Part shown: positions 17,263-27,977 of the stretch, one piece after another
How positions within the stretch are numbered: position 1 is the first letter of the stretch
Layout of the letters: every line of letters starts with the position of its first letter
NCBI GenBank assembly: GCA_023379005.1
Contig: JAMCTG010000001.1
Span: 894-64,893, forward strand
Length of the DNA: 64,000 bases
DNA from: Candidatus Babelota bacterium
Lineage (GTDB): Bacteria > Babelota > Babeliae > Babelales > Babelaceae
Direction: 5' to 3'
The notes under the pieces: model-generated
What the model was told of the DNA's origin: nothing
The model's database searches: none
Seen by the model: the letters and a program-made list of their open reading frames with translations, nothing else
Translations under genes and position numbers: made by a program

Positions 17263-20200
17263 TTACGCTTTCTCTTCTTGCTGCGGTTTTTCTAAGTATT
17301 TTTTTCTAAATGCCTTAAATCCGGTACCAGCAGGAATTAATTTACCAATAACTACGTTTTCCTTCAAGCCATATAAGTGATCAACTGATCCCTGAATTGC
17401 AGCTTCCCCTAAAATACGAGTTGTTTCTTGGAAAGATGCTGCAGATATAAAGCTTTCAGTTCCTAATGATGCTAATGTAATACCCATTAGAACAGGTTTT
17501 GCAACAGCAACTTTTTTACCTTCGGCTGCTAAAGATGAATTCACAGTCTTAAAGTGAATTTTGTCAACACGATCTCCAATTAAGAAATCTGTATCGCCTG
17601 GTTCTACAATTCTTACTTTTCGCAACATTTGTTTTACAATTAATTCAATATGTCGATCATTAATATCAACACCTTGAAGTTTGTAAATATATTGAATTTG
17701 ATTTACAAGATATTTTTGTAAAACATCAGGCCCTAAAATTCTTAAAATATCTGAAAGTACTGGCGAACCTGTTGTTAATTTATCACCAGAATTAACTCTT
17801 TCACCATTTACAACATTAAGCTGTTTACCACGTGGAACAAAGTAATCAAAAGTCTCTTGAGCATTTACAACTGAAACTTTACGAAGACCTCTATGTAATC
17901 CACCAATAACAACTTCGCCATCAACATCTGCAAGAATTGCCGGATCTTTTGGAACACGGGCTTCAAATAATTCAGAAATTCTAGGTAAACCACCGGTGAT
18001 ATCTTTTGTACGAGAAATTTCTCTTGGCATCTTGATTAACACATCACCTACAGAAACTTTTTGTTCATCTTGAACACTTAAATAAGCACCTGATGGTAAA
18101 TAATATTGTGCTAATTCATTTCCAGCTTCATCGACAATCATTAAAGCAGGTTGATATTTATCACCTTTATGTTCAAGAATCATTTTTATAGAACGATTAG
18201 TTGCAGCATCAAAGTGATCTTGTACTGTAGCATTATCTACTAAATCAACAAATTTCACATAACCTGATTGTTCAGTCATAATAACTTTGTTATTAACATC
18301 CCATTCAACTAATTTTGTTCCTGGTTTAACTTCTTGACCATCTTGGACTAAAAGTACAGAACCATATTCAATATCATGTTTTTGAAGATCTCTACCATCT
18401 GGGCCAACAATAAGTAATTTACCTTTACGGCTCAATATAATATTTTGACCTTCTCTATTCTTTATAGTTCTTACACCTTTCAATTCAACTATTCCTGTTG
18501 ATTTAGCAATGAAAGATGATTGTTCTGCTAAGCTAGCGGTACCACCGACGTGGAACGTTCTCATGGTAAGCTGTGTACCAGGTTCACCAATTGATTGTGC
18601 AGCAATAATACCAACTGTCGCCCCAGGAAATGCTAATTGACCGGTTGAAAGATCCATACCATAACACTTGGAACATACACCACGTTTTGCTTGGCAAACT
18701 AAAACTGAACGAACAGGAATTTTGGATAAAGTTGATTGATTAATTTTTTCTATATCATCACGAGTAATCAATTGATCTTGTGCAAGAATTAATTCTCCAG
18801 TTACAGGATCTTTTACATCAGAAGCAATAACACGTCCAAATACTCTATTTGCAAGTGTTGAAATAATATCTCCAGATTCTTGCAAATCTTCAAATTCAAT
18901 AAACCCTAAAGTTTTGCAATCTATCATAGAAACAACAACATCTTGAGCAACGTCAACTAATTTACGTGTTAAATAACCAGATTGAGCTGTTTTCAATGCT
19001 GTATCTGCTTGACCTTTTCTTGCACCGTGAGTTGAAATGAAATATTCAAAAACTCCAAGCCCATCTCTAAAGTTAGTTTTAACAGGTGTTTCCATAATAT
19101 CGCCAGATGGTTTTGCCATCAGACCACGCATACCAACAAGCTGTTTAATCTGATCTTTAGATCCACGAGCACCAGATTGAAGCATCATGAAAATTGGATT
19201 GAATGGTTTTAGATTTCCATCTTTATTTTCAAATGCCAATCTATCTTCTTTTTCAAGCTCTTGAGCCATGTCAGATGCAACATCTGAAGTAGCATGAGAC
19301 CAAGTACTTACAATTTTATTGTATCTTTCCCCGTCTGTAATGACACCTTCCATGTAAAGATCTTCAATATTTTGAACATCTTTTTCAGCTTTAGTGATGA
19401 TAGCATCTTTTTTATGTGGAACAATAAGATTATTGATAGAGAATGAAATACCTGCAATTGTTGAATGATAGAAACCTAATTTCTTAATTTTATCAAGACA
19501 TTTTACAGTTTCATCGGAACCAAATCTATGATAAATTCTTTCAATCGTTTTAGCAATATCAGATTTTGTCATGATTTTGTTAACCCAATTGAAATCAGAT
19601 CCTTTTGGTAAAGCTTCATAAAACAATACGCGACCTGTTGTTGTATCAACTAATTGCTCATCAATTCTAACTTTTATTCTAGCATGCAAATCAACTTGTT
19701 TATATTGATAAGCACTTACCACTTCAGAAGTATTTGTAAATATCGTATTTTCACCAGCAACATTTGCTCTAACTTTTGTAATATAGTGCAATCCAAGAAC
19801 CATGTCTTGCGATGGAACTGCAACTGGTTTACCACTTGCAGGAGATAATAAGTTATTAACAGATAATACTAAATTCTTAGCTTCAAGAATTGCCTGACTA
19901 CTAAGTGGAACGTGAACAGCCATTTGGTCACCATCAAAGTCCGCGTTAAATGCTTGGCAAACTAGAGGATGAATTTTTATAGCTTTTCCATCAACTAATA
20001 CTGGATAAAATGATTGAATACCCAATCTATGTAAAGTTGGCGCACGGTTTAATAATACTGGGTGATCTTTTACAACACTTTCAAGAACGTCCCAAACTTC
20101 TGGAGCAGATTCTTCAACCATTCGTTTAGCAACTCTTAAATTTGGAGCAATTTCACTCTGTAATAAACCTGAAAAAACATGGCATTTGAATAATTCTAAT

Positions 20201-21336
20201 GCCATAATTTTAGGCAACCCGCATTGATCCATTCTTAATTCTGGATCGACAACAATAACTGAACGTCCTGAATAATCTACACGTTTACCAAGTAAGTTTT
20301 GTCTAAATCTACCTTGCTTACCACGCAACATTTCACTTAATGATTTTAATGCACGCTTATTGGAACCTCTTACTGGTTGTCCTCTTCGACCATTATCAAT
20401 AAGAGCATCAACAGCTTCTTGCAACATTCTCATTTCATTTTTGATAATAACTGAAGGAGCTGCGATTTCCATTAATCTTTGCAATCTTATATTTCTATTT
20501 AAAACGCGTCTATAAAGTTCGTTTAAATCTGAGCTTGCAAATCTTCCACCTTCCAAAGGAACCAATGGTCTTAAATCTGGTGGTAATACTGGTAATATTG
20601 TTAGTATCATCCATTCCGGTCTTAGTTCTGCATGAATAAGACCTGATAATAATTTGATGCGTTTCATTATTTTTGGACGCAATGCAACAGATGTTGTTTT
20701 TTTGTATTCTTCAGACAGACGATTAATCTCATGATGAAGATCTAATAAACTTAAAACATCTTTTAATGCTTTTGCGCCTGTTTCAGCTGCAAAATGTGTA
20801 TCTTCAGGATGCGCATCTAAATAATTTTCATATTCAGCATTTGTAAGAAGTGTTTTTCTTGGATATGGAGATTTACCTTGGTGAATAACCATATAAGCAT
20901 CAAAATAAACAACTCTTTCCAAGTCTTTAATTGGCATATCTAAAATCAAACCAAGATAACTTGGCATACCTTTTAAATACCAAATATGACATACAGGAGC
21001 AACTAAATCTATGTGGCCCATTCTTTCACGACGAACTCTAGATTGTATCACTTCGACTCCGCATTTTTCGCAAGTGATACCTCTATGTTTCATTCTCTTA
21101 TATTTTCCGCAATTACATTCCCAATCTTTTACAGGACCGAAAATGCGAGCGCAGAAAAGACCATCACGTTCTGGTTTTAAAGTTCTATAGTTAATAGTTT
21201 CGATTTTTTTAACTTCACCATAAGATAATGATCTTATTTTTTCAGGTGATGCAATTCCCAATTTAAAGCTATTAAACTGAGATGCATTTACATATTCTCT
21301 AAATCTTCGAAGCAATTGATTAGTCATTGAACTCAT
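17263..21336 (-). CDS. rpoC: RNA polymerase beta' subunit
   Basis: The 1357-residue protein is full length. The N-terminal zinc ribbon is [20 protein letters not shown], the catalytic Mg-binding loop is [12 protein letters not shown], and the second zinc site is [15 protein letters not shown]. The bridge-helix and trigger-loop region is [20 protein letters not shown] and [10 protein letters not shown]. The start is supported by AAGGAGGAAGTCA upstream of ATG and overlaps the end of rpoB by 17 bases, so the two are translationally coupled. The C-terminal region ([21 protein letters not shown]) is complete and ends in a short Lys/Glu/Gln tail. Confidence 0.98.
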   Translation of the reverse strand: MSSMTNQLLRRFREYVNASQFNSFKLGIASPEKIRSLSYGEVKKIETINYRTLKPERDGLFCARIFGPVKDWECNCGKYKRMKHRGITCEKCGVEVIQSRVRRERMGHIDLVAPVCHIWYLKGMPSYLGLILDMPIKDLERVVYFDAYMVIHQGKSPYPRKTLLTNAEYENYLDAHPEDTHFAAETGAKALKDVLSLLDLHHEINRLSEEYKKTTSVALRPKIMKRIKLLSGLIHAELRPEWMILTILPVLPPDLRPLVPLEGGRFASSDLNELYRRVLNRNIRLQRLMEIAAPSVIIKNEMRMLQEAVDALIDNGRRGQPVRGSNKRALKSLSEMLRGKQGRFRQNLLGKRVDYSGRSVIVVDPELRMDQCGLPKIMALELFKCHVFSGLLQSEIAPNLRVAKRMVEESAPEVWDVLESVVKDHPVLLNRAPTLHRLGIQSFYPVLVDGKAIKIHPLVCQAFNADFDGDQMAVHVPLSSQAILEAKNLVLSVNNLLSPASGKPVAVPSQDMVLGLHYITKVRANVAGENTIFTNTSEVVSAYQYKQVDLHARIKVRIDEQLVDTTTGRVLFYEALPKGSDFNWVNKIMTKSDIAKTIERIYHRFGSDETVKCLDKIKKLGFYHSTIAGISFSINNLIVPHKKDAIITKAEKDVQNIEDLYMEGVITDGERYNKIVSTWSHATSDVASDMAQELEKEDRLAFENKDGNLKPFNPIFMMLQSGARGSKDQIKQLVGMRGLMAKPSGDIMETPVKTNFRDGLGVFEYFISTHGARKGQADTALKTAQSGYLTRKLVDVAQDVVVSMIDCKTLGFIEFEDLQESGDIISTLANRVFGRVIASDVKDPVTGELILAQDQLITRDDIEKINQSTLSKIPVRSVLVCQAKRGVCSKCYGMDLSTGQLAFPGATVGIIAAQSIGEPGTQLTMRTFHVGGTASLAEQSSFIAKSTGIVELKGVRTIKNREGQNIILSRKGKLLIVGPDGRDLQKHDIEYGSVLLVQDGQEVKPGTKLVEWDVNNKVIMTEQSGYVKFVDLVDNATVQDHFDAATNRSIKMILEHKGDKYQPALMIVDEAGNELAQYYLPSGAYLSVQDEQKVSVGDVLIKMPREISRTKDITGGLPRISELFEARVPKDPAILADVDGEVVIGGLHRGLRKVSVVNAQETFDYFVPRGKQLNVVNGERVNSGDKLTTGSPVLSDILRILGPDVLQKYLVNQIQYIYKLQGVDINDRHIELIVKQMLRKVRIVEPGDTDFLIGDRVDKIHFKTVNSSLAAEGKKVAVAKPVLMGITLASLGTESFISAASFQETTRILGEAAIQGSVDHLYGLKENVVIGKLIPAGTGFKAFRKKYLEKPQQEEKA

Positions 21337-24300
21337 TGACTTCCTCCTTGCCGCTCTTAAATAAATCCACAGATAACCCTAAACTTTGAAGTTCTTTAAT
21401 TAACACATTAAATGATTCTGGCAAGCCCGGTTCTGGAACTTCTTCACCATGAATAATTGCTTCATAAACTTTATGGCGACCACTTACGTCGTCAGATTTA
21501 TATGTAAGCATTTCTTGTAAAGCATATCCAGCTCCATAAGCTTCTAATGCCCATACTTCCATTTCACCAAAACGCTGACCACCCATTTGAGCTTTACCAC
21601 CAAGAGGTTGTTGCGTTACTAATGAATATGGTCCAACAGAACGAGCATGTAATTTATCATCTACCATATGATTTAATTTCATCATGTAAATAGCACCAAC
21701 TGTAACAGGTTGGTCAAAATATAAACCTGTTCTTCCATCACGTACTTTAAATGCACCAGATTCAGGCGCATGAATTTCTTTTAGAAGAGGTTGTATATCA
21801 TTTTCAAAGCTTGCACCTTCAAAAATTGGGGTTCTAAACAACACACCAGCTTTTGCAGTTTTTTTAGCAAGTTCTATTAAACCTTCTTGTCCATGATTAT
21901 TTTCATATTGATCAATCAATTCTTTACCATAATAATTTTCAAGATGTTTTTTTATAGTTTTAGTACTTTCTTGATTAATTTCTTCAGCTAATTTTGCACC
22001 AAGTTGTTTACCAGAATATCCCAATATTGTTTCCAAAATCTGACCAACGTTCATACGAGAAGGAACACCAAGCGGATTTAAAACAATATCCACTGATCTG
22101 CCATCATCTAAGTATGGCATGTCTTCACGAGGAACAATATTAGAAACAACACCCTTATTTCCGTGTCTACCTGCTAATTTATCACCAACAGAAACTGGAC
22201 GTTTCATAGCAATATAAACTTTAACAACTTTAATTACACCAGAAGGTAAAGGATCACCCTTTTTCAATTTGTTAATACGTTCTTCTTTTAATCCATCTAA
22301 AATACGTTTTTGATTTTCAAGAGAAGATTCAAATTTTTCAATTTGAGCATTAACAACTTTATCAGCGGTTTTGAATGCAAAAACATCTTTTAATGTTAAT
22401 TCTTCAAGTTTTTTCTTATCAAACTTGTCATTTTTCAATACAGTTTTTGAAGTTTTAGATGAAGGCTCACCTGAAACAAGAAGATCAACAACTTTTTCTT
22501 TGAGCATTTTTTCTAATACTTCGATGTGCATTTTATAAATATTTTCAAGTTTTTTGGTTTCATGCGCAACCATATCTTTATAGCGTTTGTCTTTGCGCAT
22601 TCCGCTTCTTGAAAATATTTTAACATCAATAACTGTACCTTCTATTCCAGGTGGAACTCTCAATGAAGTATCTCTTACTTCTCTTGATTTTTCACCAAAA
22701 ATAGCTCTTAATAATTTTTCTTCAGGAGAATATTGTATGTCACCTTTAAGTGTAACTTTACCAACTAAAATATCTCCAGGACGAACTCTGGTACCAACTC
22801 GAACGATACCATCTTCATCTAAACCTTCTAAAGCAATTTCAGAAACATTTGGAATATCTCTTGTAATTTCTTCAGGCCCAAGTTTTGTATCACGTGCATC
22901 TGCAACATATTCATCTATATGTATAGAAGTAAATGAATCGTCAGCAACTAAACGTTTACTTACGACAATCGCGTCTTCAAAGTTGTAACCATGCCAAGGC
23001 ATAAATGCTACAAGTACGTTAGAACCTAAAGCTAATTCACCTTCAGAAATTGATGGACCATTACTAATAACATCACCAGTTTTAATACGTTCTCCAACTT
23101 TAACGTTAGGAGTTTGATGTATTAGCGTACTATAACTAGAACGCTGGAATGTTCTTAAATAATAAGTATCAACACCGTTAAATATCCAATCATCTTGATT
23201 TTTAAATTCTGATTCATCATCTCTGATTACAATTTTGTCACCAGAGACATATTCGACAACACCAGATCTTTTTGCAAGAATTGCAGCACCTGACGCATAG
23301 GCAATTTCTTGCTCCATACCAGTACCAACAATTGGTCTTTGCATTCTAATCAATGGAACTGCTTGACGTTGCATGTTCGCACCCATTAATGCACGAGAAG
23401 CGTCATCATGTTCCAAGAATGGAATTAATGCAGTTGCAACAGATACTAATTGTTTAGGAGATAAATCAACATAATTTATTTTATCAGCATCGACATATTT
23501 AAAGTTGCCTTCATGACGAGCAAAAATTGAATCGCCCTTTAAAATACCTTTTTCTTCATCAACACTATCAGCTTGCGCAATATAACAATCAGCTTCTTCA
23601 AAGGCATCTAAGAAAACAACACCTTCTTGAATTTTTCTATCTTTGACAGGTCTATAACCAGTTTCGATAAATCCAAGATCATTTACAGTTGCGTAAGTAC
23701 TTAGAGATGAAATAAGACCAATTGTTTGACCTTCAGGTGTTTCAATTGGACAAATTCTACCATAGTGAGATGTATGAACGTCACGAACTTCATAAGTTGC
23801 ACGATCTTTAATTACACCACCAGGCCCAAGAGCTGAAAGACGTCTTTTATGAGCAATTTCAGATAAAGGATTTGTTTGGTCCATAAATTGGGAAAGTTGA
23901 CCAGTTCCAAAAAATTCTCTTAAAACTGCACTTAGTGGTTTTACATTCAAGAAATCTTGAGGCATTAATGCAGCATGAGCTTCTTGAACTCTAAATCTTT
24001 CTCTGACAATACGTTCGATACGTAGTAATCCTACATAAATTTGATTATTTAATAATTCACCGACAAGACGGACACGTCTATTACCTAAGTGATCTATATC
24101 ATCTAATTCACCTTCGCCGCGTTCGCGAAGATTTACTAAATATTTAATTGTAGAAAATATATCTTCTTTAGTTAATGTAGTAATATTTTCTTCAACGTTC
24201 AACCCAAGTTTTCTATTAATTCTAATTCTTCCAACTTTAGTTAAATCGTATAAGCGACTACTATACAAACTATTTTCTAATTTTTCTTTTACTTCTTTTA

Positions 24301-25654
24301 GTGAAGCACTATCGCCCGGCCAAACTTTATTATGAATTTCTTTTAATGCTTCATCTTCAGAAAAACATTTATCTTGAGCAAGCGTTAAAGGAATAGTAGG
24401 TTGCAATACATAACCAGAAGAAGCTATAAGATCAAATTCCAATTTTGGAAATTTCTTAAATAATTCATAATGTTCTTCTGCAAAATGCGCACCTTGATCA
24501 ACTAAAATCTCACCAGTTTCTGGATCAATAACATCACTTGCAAATACACGGTTAATCAAACCAGATTTTCTTAAATTTAGTTTATTAATACCTAATTTAT
24601 TTAATTTGCCAATAATTTCTTTAGTGACTCTTTTACCGACAAATTGGTCTTCATCTTTGTGTTCAATCATTCCGCGTTCAATACGCACGCCAAGTAAACT
24701 GTCATCAAGTTTTTGATAAAATTCATTTTTTTGAACAGTTACTTTGTCAAATCTATAAAAAAGAGGAATAATTTCTTCGCGTGGAACACCAAGAGCTTGA
24801 AGGAATGAAGTTATCAGAATTTTTTTCTTCTTATCTAATCGCACATACAAAATATCATTGCTATCAAACTCAAAATCTAGCCATGATCCACGCATAGGAA
24901 TAATACGAGCAATATAATAAGGTTTTCCTCTTACGTCTTTTACTTTCTTACTTTGACTAAAAACTACACCAGGTGATCTATGCAATTGGCTTACAATAAC
25001 ACGATCAATACCGTTAATTACAAAGATGCCTAAATTACCAAGTAAAATTCGACCATGATCTTCATAAAGATCTGCCATAATAGGAACATCCGCAAAGAAA
25101 ATGTCTTGTTCTTTAACATCCCTGATTAATTTTTTTCCATTCGCATCAACATCCCAGCCTATAAGCTGCATCTTAACACGTAAAGGCATAGAAAAGGTTT
25201 GTCCACTAGAACGACATTCATCCAAAGTCATTGGCATTTGGATTGTTACTCTAGCTAAACAGTTAGGACAAGTTTTATATGAAGCGGTGTTTTTTTTACA
25301 AAAAGTACAAGTAAGTTTTTCGTCTAATGCAGAACAGTCAGATTTTTTACATGAAGAACAACTCCATGTATAACGATTAGCAATACCAGTTAATTTTCCA
25401 CAAGTACATGCCCAATTACCAAGCTCATAGCTAACATATTCAAGAGACATCCTGTCATTATATTCTATTGGGAATATATCTCTTAAAACTTTTTCTAAAC
25501 CAATATTTTTTCGCTCAACGGGTAAATAATCCAATTGAGCGAATTCATTAAAAGATCTAGACTGAATAGCTATTAAATTTGGTACTGGAACTATGTCTTC
25601 AATCTTACCAAAAGATTTACGAATTACTTCCTTGCCCGTGCGCAGGCTAGACAT
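21320..25654 (-). CDS. rpoB: RNA polymerase beta subunit with an N-terminal cysteine-rich insertion
   Basis: The 1444-residue protein has all main RpoB regions: [16 protein letters not shown] (rifampicin pocket, wild-type-like), [50 protein letters not shown]-type block, [20 protein letters not shown] and the C-terminal [24 protein letters not shown]. Between LEYVSYELG and [16 protein letters not shown], where most bacteria have only a short loop, there is an insertion of about 60 residues (80-140) with nine cysteines in CxC, CxxCx4C, CxxC and CxxC patterns, like two zinc ribbons. AGGAG lies upstream of ATG. Confidence 0.97.
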   Translation of the reverse strand: [1444 protein letters not shown]

Positions 25655-25855
25655 TAAGCTGCTCCTCGTATTTTAAAAAAATTATATACTTTATATTTTT
25701 ACACGAATGAAGCGCTCAACGGTTTTAACCGTTGAATCGCGCGTAATTCTTCGTAGCTAATCCACATCGCTAAAATTAGCGAAAGGAAATCTACTTCCCC
25801 ATTTATCTTAGTTAAAAAAACAAGAATTTTTTGGCAAAGTAGAATAAAAACTATT
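25655..25855 (-). promoter_or_regulatory. rplL-rpoB spacer with two hairpins
   Basis: The 201-base gap between rplL and rpoB is far larger than the other gaps in this operon. On the minus strand it holds a hairpin of CGCTAA/TTAGCG (around 25770) and a longer one of TCAACGGTT/AACCGTTGA (around 25718-25735). Neither is followed by a proper U tract close to the stem. In E. coli the same spacer carries an attenuator and an RNase III site that set the ribosomal protein to RNA polymerase ratio; a similar role here is inference from position. Confidence 0.4.
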
Positions 25856-26239
25856 TTAGCTAAGTTTAACTTTAGCACCAGCAGCTTCTAGAGCTTCTTT
25901 CATTTTTTTAGCATCATCTTTTGATGCAGCTTCTGCAATAACTGATGGAAGATTTTCAACTGCATTTTTAGCATCTGTTAAACTCATTTGTGAAACAGAA
26001 CGAATTGCTTTAATTGCGTTGATCTTATTATCAGCAGCGATTAATTCAACTTTGTATTCAGACTTTTCTTCTTGCGCAGCAGCAGGAGCAGCCCCAGCTT
26101 GTGCAGCAGGTGCAGCTGATGTTGCAACAGCAGAAGCTGATACCCCAAATGTTTGTTCAATAGCTTTTACTAATTCTGCTAATTCAATAACAGTTAAAGA
26201 ACTGATTTGTTCAATTAGTTTTTCTGCTTTTGATGACAT
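25856..26239 (-). CDS. rplL: 50S ribosomal protein L7/L12
   Basis: L7/L12 forms the ribosomal stalk that recruits translation GTPases. The 127-residue protein has the N-terminal dimerisation domain (LTVIELAELVKAIEQTFGV), an Ala-rich hinge (AAPAAQAGAAPAAAQ) and the C-terminal domain (KINAIKAIRSVSQMSLTDAK...EALEAAGAKVKLS). ATG 26239 is chosen because TTTGGAG lies just upstream; a longer frame from TTG would include the Shine-Dalgarno in the protein. It follows rplJ by 42 bases. Confidence 0.96.
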   Translation of the reverse strand: MSSKAEKLIEQISSLTVIELAELVKAIEQTFGVSASAVATSAAPAAQAGAAPAAAQEEKSEYKVELIAADNKINAIKAIRSVSQMSLTDAKNAVENLPSVIAEAASKDDAKKMKEALEAAGAKVKLS

Positions 26240-26281
26240 ATTTTTCTCCAAATAAAGGTTAAAAATTAAGTTATTGATTAA

Positions 26282-26803
26282 TTATTTTTGTTTTTGTTCT
26301 TCAACTTGTTTTAATGCAACCGCCAATTTTGTCATTAACATATTTAATTGGTATGCAAGTGTTGAAATAGGTGCTTTAAGTGTACCGGCTAATTGAGCAA
26401 CTAACACTTCTCTTGAAGGTAATGATGCTACAAATACAACCTGATCTTTGCTTGCAGCTTTATGTTCAAAACAACCAGCTACAATTACAAATTTTTCATT
26501 ATCTTCGGCAGTTTTTGCTACTATTTTTGCAACAGATGGCACATCATTTTCTGCAAAAATTATTGCCACTTGTTCTTTAAAATATGGAATTAAATCTTCA
26601 AACCCTGGGACACCTTTTGCTGCAATTTTCATCAAAGTGTTTTTTGCAACATGCATACTTCCACCTTGAGTTCTTAAATTTTTACGTAATACTAAAGTGT
26701 CTTCGACAGTCATCCCTTTAATACCAACTAAAAAAGAACCATTTACGGTTTCAAAATTCTTTTTTAAAGATTTAATAGCTATTTCTTTGTCTTGACGATT
26801 CAT
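26282..26803 (-). CDS. rplJ: 50S ribosomal protein L10
   Basis: L10 anchors L7/L12 dimers to 23S rRNA. The 173-residue protein has the N-terminal rRNA-binding domain (VEDTLVLRKNLRTQGGSMHVAKNTLMKIA, matching the R..lr..g.....kNtl pattern) and a C-terminal helix that binds L7/L12. AGGAT precedes the ATG. It lies 13 bases downstream of rplA. In E. coli L10 with L12 represses its own mRNA; the 5' region here is too short to show such an element. Confidence 0.95.
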   Translation of the reverse strand: MNRQDKEIAIKSLKKNFETVNGSFLVGIKGMTVEDTLVLRKNLRTQGGSMHVAKNTLMKIAAKGVPGFEDLIPYFKEQVAIIFAENDVPSVAKIVAKTAEDNEKFVIVAGCFEHKAASKDQVVFVASLPSREVLVAQLAGTLKAPISTLAYQLNMLMTKLAVALKQVEEQKQK

Positions 26804-26816
26804 TGGATAATCCTAT

Positions 26817-27509
26817 TTATTGTATTTCATCCAGATTAACACGAACGCCAACCCCCATTGTTGACGAAATGGTTAATTTCTTTAAAAATTTTCCTTTTGA
26901 TGATGCTGGCTTAGATGATGCAAGTGTTCTAATAAATGCAACTAAATTGTCTTGCAATTTTTGTGCATCAAATGAAACTTTTCCAAATGTAAAATGTACC
27001 AATCCACTTTTATCATTTTTAAAGAACAAACGACCTTTTTTAAGATCATTTATTACTGTACCAACATCAAAAGTTACTGTGCCATTTTTCTTATTTGGCA
27101 ACAAACCTCTAGGCCCTAAAATTTTTGCAACTTTACCAACAATTCCCATTAGATCAGGAGTTGCAATTGCATAATCAAAATCTGTCCAACCAGATTCAAT
27201 TTTTTCTACTAAATCATCTGTTCCAATGTAATCAGCTCCAGCTTTTTTTGCCGCATCAGCATATTCGCCTTTGGCAAATGCTATAACTTTTACACTTTTA
27301 CCAGTTCCATGAGGTAAAATAATTGAACCTCTAACATTTTGATCACCTTTAGATGCATCTATTCCTAAATTAATATGAGCATCTACGGATTCATCAAATT
27401 TAACATACGTTAATTCTTTAACTTTTTTTACAGCCTGATCGACTGAATAAGCTTCTTGTTTGCGTATGTTATCAACCGCTTTTAAATATTTTTTACCATG
27501 ACTTTTCAT
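26817..27509 (-). CDS. rplA: 50S ribosomal protein L1
   Basis: L1 forms the mobile stalk at the E site. The 230-residue protein shows KKVKELTYVKFDESVDAHI, NVRGSIILPHGTGK, AGADYIGTDDLVEKIESGW, the signature FDYAIATPDLMG...LGPRGLLPNKKNGTV and the C-terminal SSTMGVGVRVNLD. Start ATG 27509 is chosen because AGGGGAAATC directly precedes it; a longer frame from TTG 27527 overlaps the rplK stop and contains this Shine-Dalgarno. The true gap to rplK is 14 bases. Confidence 0.96.
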   Translation of the reverse strand: MKSHGKKYLKAVDNIRKQEAYSVDQAVKKVKELTYVKFDESVDAHINLGIDASKGDQNVRGSIILPHGTGKSVKVIAFAKGEYADAAKKAGADYIGTDDLVEKIESGWTDFDYAIATPDLMGIVGKVAKILGPRGLLPNKKNGTVTFDVGTVINDLKKGRLFFKNDKSGLVHFTFGKVSFDAQKLQDNLVAFIRTLASSKPASSKGKFLKKLTISSTMGVGVRVNLDEIQ

Positions 27510-27523
27510 GATTTCCCCTAAAA

Positions 27524-27949
27524 TCAATCTACAACTTCTACGCCCATGCTTTTAGCAGTCCCTGCAACCACCTTCTTTGCATGCTCTAAGTCCATGGTAT
27601 TTAAATCTGCTAATTTAACTTTTGCAATTTCTTCAATATCTTTCATTGAGATTTTGCCAACTTGGTCTTGTTTAGGTTTTGTAGATCCTTTTGCAAGATT
27701 AATTTTTTTCTTAATAAGTTCTGAGGTAGGAGACATTTTTACAATAAAATCAAATTTTTTATCTGTATAAATTGTCACAACAACAGGAACTGTTTGTCCT
27801 TTTCTGTCCGCAGTTTTTGCATTGAACTGTTTACAGAAATCCATAATATTAACACCTTGTTGTCCCAAAATAGAACCAACTGGAGGAGCAGGCGTAGCAG
27901 CGCCACCAGGTATATTCATTCTTAATTTCGCTTTAATTTCTTTTGCCAT
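27524..27949 (-). CDS. rplK: 50S ribosomal protein L11
   Basis: L11 binds the GTPase-associated centre of 23S rRNA. The 141-residue protein shows the proline-rich N terminus (IPGGAATPAPPVGSILGQQG), INIMDFCKQFN-like segment, and the C-terminal RNA-binding domain with the family motif GTAKSMGVEVVD. Length is standard. It is the first ribosomal protein gene after nusG, 28 bases downstream, and is in the usual nusG-rplK-rplA order. Confidence 0.97.
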   Translation of the reverse strand: MAKEIKAKLRMNIPGGAATPAPPVGSILGQQGVNIMDFCKQFNAKTADRKGQTVPVVVTIYTDKKFDFIVKMSPTSELIKKKINLAKGSTKPKQDQVGKISMKDIEEIAKVKLADLNTMDLEHAKKVVAGTAKSMGVEVVD

Positions 27950-27977
27950 AATTAACCTATATTTGAAAATTAATTTT

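Noticed and set aside
22587-22988. 133-codon plus-strand frame within rpoB and similar frames opposite rplA and rpoC
   Set aside because: They are shadows of conserved genes on the minus strand; the protein signatures on the minus strand are secure.
26019-26255. Plus-strand Ala/Cys-rich frame opposite rplL
   Set aside because: It is the complement of the Ala-rich hinge of L7/L12 and has no start context.
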